The position numbers and the translations under genes are program-made. From NCBI GenBank assembly GCA_026398575.1, contig JAPLSP010000449.1, forward strand, positions 1 to 8,093: a stretch of 8,093 nt of DNA, read 5' to 3'. Below the pieces are notes generated by a model. The model searched no databases. It was given only the letters and a program-made list of their open reading frames with translations, and was not told where the DNA came from. The DNA is from Candidatus Sumerlaeota bacterium (GTDB lineage Bacteria; Sumerlaeota; Sumerlaeia; JADFCT01). The number at the start of each line of letters is the position of its first letter. The first letter of the stretch is position 1. This document shows, one piece after another, positions 5,950 to 8,093 of the stretch.

Positions 5950-7284
5950 CTATTTTTTGCTTTCTGGTTTCCTGCTGAGAGAATCCGGCGCGATCTCTCT
6001 CCGTAGCTTCCGGCATAGCATGTCTTCCATCGTACGCAAATAATCGCGCGTTGGGATGTCGTTGGCGGCCCAATCCGGCAGCGTCTGATCCAGATAGCGG
6101 ACCGTTTCGAGCCAATCCTTGGTGCGATTCAATGGCGGAATTTTTTCGATGTCGGTCGCGAACAGGCGCCGCACTTTCTGTCCCCCATAGAAAGGATCGG
6201 GAGCATCGAAGAACGGGTCCTTGAACGTCGTCATCAAACAGGGGAACAGATCGAAGTTTTCGTATTGAAAGATTTGCATGCGATCCGTGCAGAGCGAGAA
6301 TTGGATGAACTCCCACCCCGCTTCCCGGTCTTTGCCCTTGATCTGTTCGGGGATGACGAGCACCGAGCCACCATAGTTGCTGACGCGCAGTCCGCCGCGT
6401 TCGACCGCCGGCAGCCGGAAGACGCGCCAGGTCCCTTTCGTTGCGGGAGCATAGTCCTTGACCGATCCGCCGAACCAGACCGCAATGGGATACGTGGCCA
6501 GCGACTCGTCTTTGAAGCCGGCGATGTACTCGGGCGAGAACGGCGCGATCGGCGAGCAGATGCCGCTTTTGAGCATCTTGCGGATCAGTTCCAGAATGCG
6601 TTCGGACTCCGCCGAGTTGATCGCGACGCGTCCCGCGTCGTCGAAGATTTGGCCTTTGACCTGCTGCAGCATGATGACGTACATCATGCTCAATCCCCCG
6701 CGCTGGCCGAGACACAGCATCCGCGTCTGGCTGCCGGACTTTTCGACAATGGTTTTGCCGGCTTCGATATACTCGTCCCACGTCTCGATCGCGTCGGGGT
6801 TGACGCCGTATCTCTCGAATACAGCCGGCTTATAAAAAACGGCGCATGGGCCGATGTCCCAGGGAATCGCATAAAGGCGCCCCTCGTACTGGCAGATGCT
6901 GGTGATGAAAGGGGGGAATGCGTCCTTGTACGGCGCGGCCTGATCGGTCAGGTCCGCCAGGCGCTTCGTGCGGCTGAATTGCGGCACGTCCACTTGTTCG
7001 AGTTGCGAGACGACCGGCGCCCCGACGCCTGCCGAGAGCGCCAGCAGAAACCGTTGCTTCATCCGGGCGCCGGTCTGGTTGATGAAGACCTCGATGTCCG
7101 GATGTTCTTTGCGAAACTCCGGAACGCACTTGGCCAGGCTGGCCGCGGCGATGTTCCAAGACCACACTTCGATCTTGCGCGCGGAGGTTGTGGCCGCGTC
7201 GCTCGCGGCAAAAGCCGCTCCCGCCGCCGCGCAGAAGGCGGATAGAAAAACGATTCGCAATGTCCCTATGCGCAGACTTGGCAT
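5950..7284 (-). CDS. Periplasmic sugar-binding protein of an ABC importer (solute-binding family 1)
   Basis: About 444 residues, the usual size for a CUT1-system binding protein. It captures the sugar in the periplasm and delivers it to the two permeases encoded next. The signal peptide (about 1-27, IVFLSAFCAAAGAAFA-ASD) has an AxA-type cleavage site. The one cysteine in it lacks a proper lipobox, so a soluble periplasmic protein is more likely than a lipoprotein. The mature start KIEVWSWN is followed by FRKEHPDIEVFINQ (57-70), LYAIPWDIGPCAVFYKPAVFERYGV (from 137) and WDEYIEAGKTI (169-179), all hallmarks of the family. ATG 7284 is chosen; a GTG two codons upstream (7290) is possible. It is the first gene of the - strand cluster. 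The ligand is not predictable. Confidence 0.95.
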   Translation of the reverse strand: MPSLRIGTLRIVFLSAFCAAAGAAFAASDAATTSARKIEVWSWNIAAASLAKCVPEFRKEHPDIEVFINQTGARMKQRFLLALSAGVGAPVVSQLEQVDVPQFSRTKRLADLTDQAAPYKDAFPPFITSICQYEGRLYAIPWDIGPCAVFYKPAVFERYGVNPDAIETWDEYIEAGKTIVEKSGSQTRMLCLGQRGGLSMMYVIMLQQVKGQIFDDAGRVAINSAESERILELIRKMLKSGICSPIAPFSPEYIAGFKDESLATYPIAVWFGGSVKDYAPATKGTWRVFRLPAVERGGLRVSNYGGSVLVIPEQIKGKDREAGWEFIQFSLCTDRMQIFQYENFDLFPCLMTTFKDPFFDAPDPFYGGQKVRRLFATDIEKIPPLNRTKDWLETVRYLDQTLPDWAANDIPTRDYLRTMEDMLCRKLRREIAPDSLSRKPESKK

Positions 7285-7315
7285 TCTCACGCGACTCTGA
7301 GGGTCATGAGCCCCA

Positions 7316-7327
7316 ATAATATAATAC
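7316..7327 (-). promoter_or_regulatory. AT-rich -10-like element upstream of the sugar-binding protein gene
   Basis: On the - strand this reads TATTATATTATT, the only strongly AT-rich patch in the 209-base gap between the divergent genes, about 31 bases before the binding-protein ATG. I find no convincing -35 box at proper spacing, so an activator-dependent promoter or no promoter at all are both possible. On the + strand a weak pair, TTGAAC (7391-7396) and TATATG (7415-7420) with 18-base spacing, might serve the membrane protein gene. No clear operator palindrome is seen. Confidence 0.2.
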
Positions 7328-7480
7328 TGTCGGAACTGTAATCCGAGAGGGAACCCAGATGCCAGCGGATTTTTTTCAGCGTTTTTCCGATTGAACCATA
7401 ATTGATTCTGTGGCTATATGGCGCCGCCTTATCGTGCCGGGGTGGGCGATGGAGTTGGAAACGGGCGCGATACCAATGAT

Positions 7481-7487
7481 AAGGAGG
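7481..7487 (+). promoter_or_regulatory. Strong Shine-Dalgarno AAGGAGG
   Basis: AAGGAGG lies six bases before the ATG at 7494. It fixes the start of the membrane protein gene there rather than at the in-frame GTG at 7410. It is the only near-perfect ribosome binding site in the window. Confidence 0.85.
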
Positions 7488-7493
7488 CTTGCC

Positions 7494-7976
7494 ATGAGAG
7501 GATCCGGCGGAACGGAAGGCGGTCTGGGCCTGTTTGCGATCGGCTTTGGCTTGTCGGCAGTGGCGATGTATGTTTTCCTGGATTCGGTACAAGTGACAAC
7601 CGCGAATGGCGGGTTGATTACGGGGATGTTGCTTTCGGGCCGGGGACAAGCGGGGTGGTGGGAAACGACTTCGATGGGGATTATTTTTATCCCGTTCATT
7701 TTGGGGATCATCGCGCTGTTCTATGACGCGAAACAGAAATGGGCCTGGTGGCTGATGTATCTGGGCATCGGCGTGATCGTGGTCGAAATCCTCAGCCGCA
7801 TCAATTTTCTTCTGAGGATGAAAACCACCCACCTGCTGATGATGATGCTCCTGTTCAGCGCAGGCGTTGGCTTGATGCTGCGCTCGTACCGCGATTCGAA
7901 CGCCGGCAAACGCAAGGACAATGGCGCCAAAAACGGGGATAGCGCGAAGCCGGGCGAAGCGACGAAAGAAGGATAA
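7494..7976 (+). CDS. Small four-helix membrane protein of unknown function
   Basis: 160 residues. Hydrophobic segments lie near 10-29 (LGLFAIGFGLSAVAMYVF), 59-77 (MGIIFIPFILGIIALFY), 83-100 (WAWWLMYLGIGVIVVEIL) and 113-130 (HLLMMMLLFSAGVGLML). The stretch SRINFLLRMKTTHLL (101-115), between helices 3 and 4, is polar and looks motif-like. The hydrophilic tail 132-160 is rich in Lys, Asp and Gly. There is no signal peptide or catalytic motif that I recognise. The start is set by AAGGAGG at 7481-7487. It is transcribed away from the sugar importer, and nothing in the context ties it to that function. A long open frame on the opposite strand (8084-7287) lacks domain character, and I treat it as a shadow. 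Confidence 0.82.
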   Translation: MRGSGGTEGGLGLFAIGFGLSAVAMYVFLDSVQVTTANGGLITGMLLSGRGQAGWWETTSMGIIFIPFILGIIALFYDAKQKWAWWLMYLGIGVIVVEILSRINFLLRMKTTHLLMMMLLFSAGVGLMLRSYRDSNAGKRKDNGAKNGDSAKPGEATKEG

Positions 7977-8059
7977 AGTTTTTGACGAAATCGGGCTTTT
8001 CAGCCAAGTGCTCTGACTCATCAACTCAGTGATATATTTTTGCGTAGGGCGCCAGTGTA

Positions 8060-8093
8060 ATGCGGTCGGAAGCGGCGCCAGCATTTGGAGTGC
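8060..8093 (+). repeat. Copy B of the dispersed repeat, cut by the window edge
   Basis: It is an inverted partner of bases 1-34 (27 of 34 positions identical). It contains GGAAGCGGCGCCAGC followed by ATTTGGAGT and continues past the window. The region between the membrane protein gene and this repeat (7977-8059) shows no gene and no convincing terminator; only a weak GGCT-TTTC-AGCC stem is present near 7998-8009, without a T-run. Confidence 0.5.

Noticed and set aside
6265..7245. Long + strand open frame opposite the sugar-binding protein
   Set aside because: Antisense to a well-recognised family and has no domain features of its own.
7287..8084. Long - strand open frame opposite the small membrane protein
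   Set aside because: The + strand frame has four membrane helices and an ideal ribosome binding site; the - strand frame is low in structure and runs through the intergenic region and edge repeat.

Overview
The window reads as a piece of a free-living, Gram-negative-type bacterial chromosome of moderately high GC. The codon pattern, poor Shine-Dalgarno use on most genes, secreted FAD oxidoreductases with sugar-binding-type modules beside sugar ABC importers, and phrase-like short repeats between genes all recall the Planctomycetota-Verrucomicrobiota-Lentisphaerota/Kiritimatiellota assemblage. That assignment is inference; no phylogenetic marker protein is present.

Layout. Bases 1-278 hold no gene: a copy of a dispersed repeat at the very edge, a cluster of GC-rich dyads (111-200) and a plausible promoter (223-251). 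Next comes tRNA-Ser(UGA) at 279-364 on the + strand. Its last 24 bases plus 11 flanking bases are duplicated exactly at 411-445, with a 35-base segment containing a perfect palindrome in between. The bulk of the window (438-7284) is five genes on the - strand. In transcription order they are: a periplasmic family-1 sugar-binding protein, a MalF/UgpA-type permease, a MalG/UgpE-type permease, a large secreted FAD-dependent oxidoreductase with flanking beta-sandwich-type modules, and an integral-membrane M50 metalloprotease carrying cytoplasmic zinc ribbons. Divergent from the importer, on the + strand, is a four-helix membrane protein of unknown function (7494-7976) with the only textbook ribosome binding site in the window. 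The last 117 bases are non-coding and end in a second, inverted copy of the edge repeat.

Function. The binding protein and two permeases make an ABC importer for a sugar or oligosaccharide. No ATPase is encoded here, so the importer must borrow one. The exported oxidoreductase, probably glycan-associated, sits immediately downstream and may modify or oxidise the carbohydrate before or during uptake. The M50 gene follows with a 43-base gap and may be co-transcribed, but its role need not be linked to sugar uptake.

The least ordinary aspect is the non-coding DNA. Each of the three longer spacers in the importer operon contains a different degenerate tandem array (9- and 10-base units, 6-7-base AT-rich units, 9-base units). 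The tRNA end is duplicated around a palindrome, and the two window ends carry facing copies of one repeat. I see no defence system, CRISPR array, transposase or integrase.
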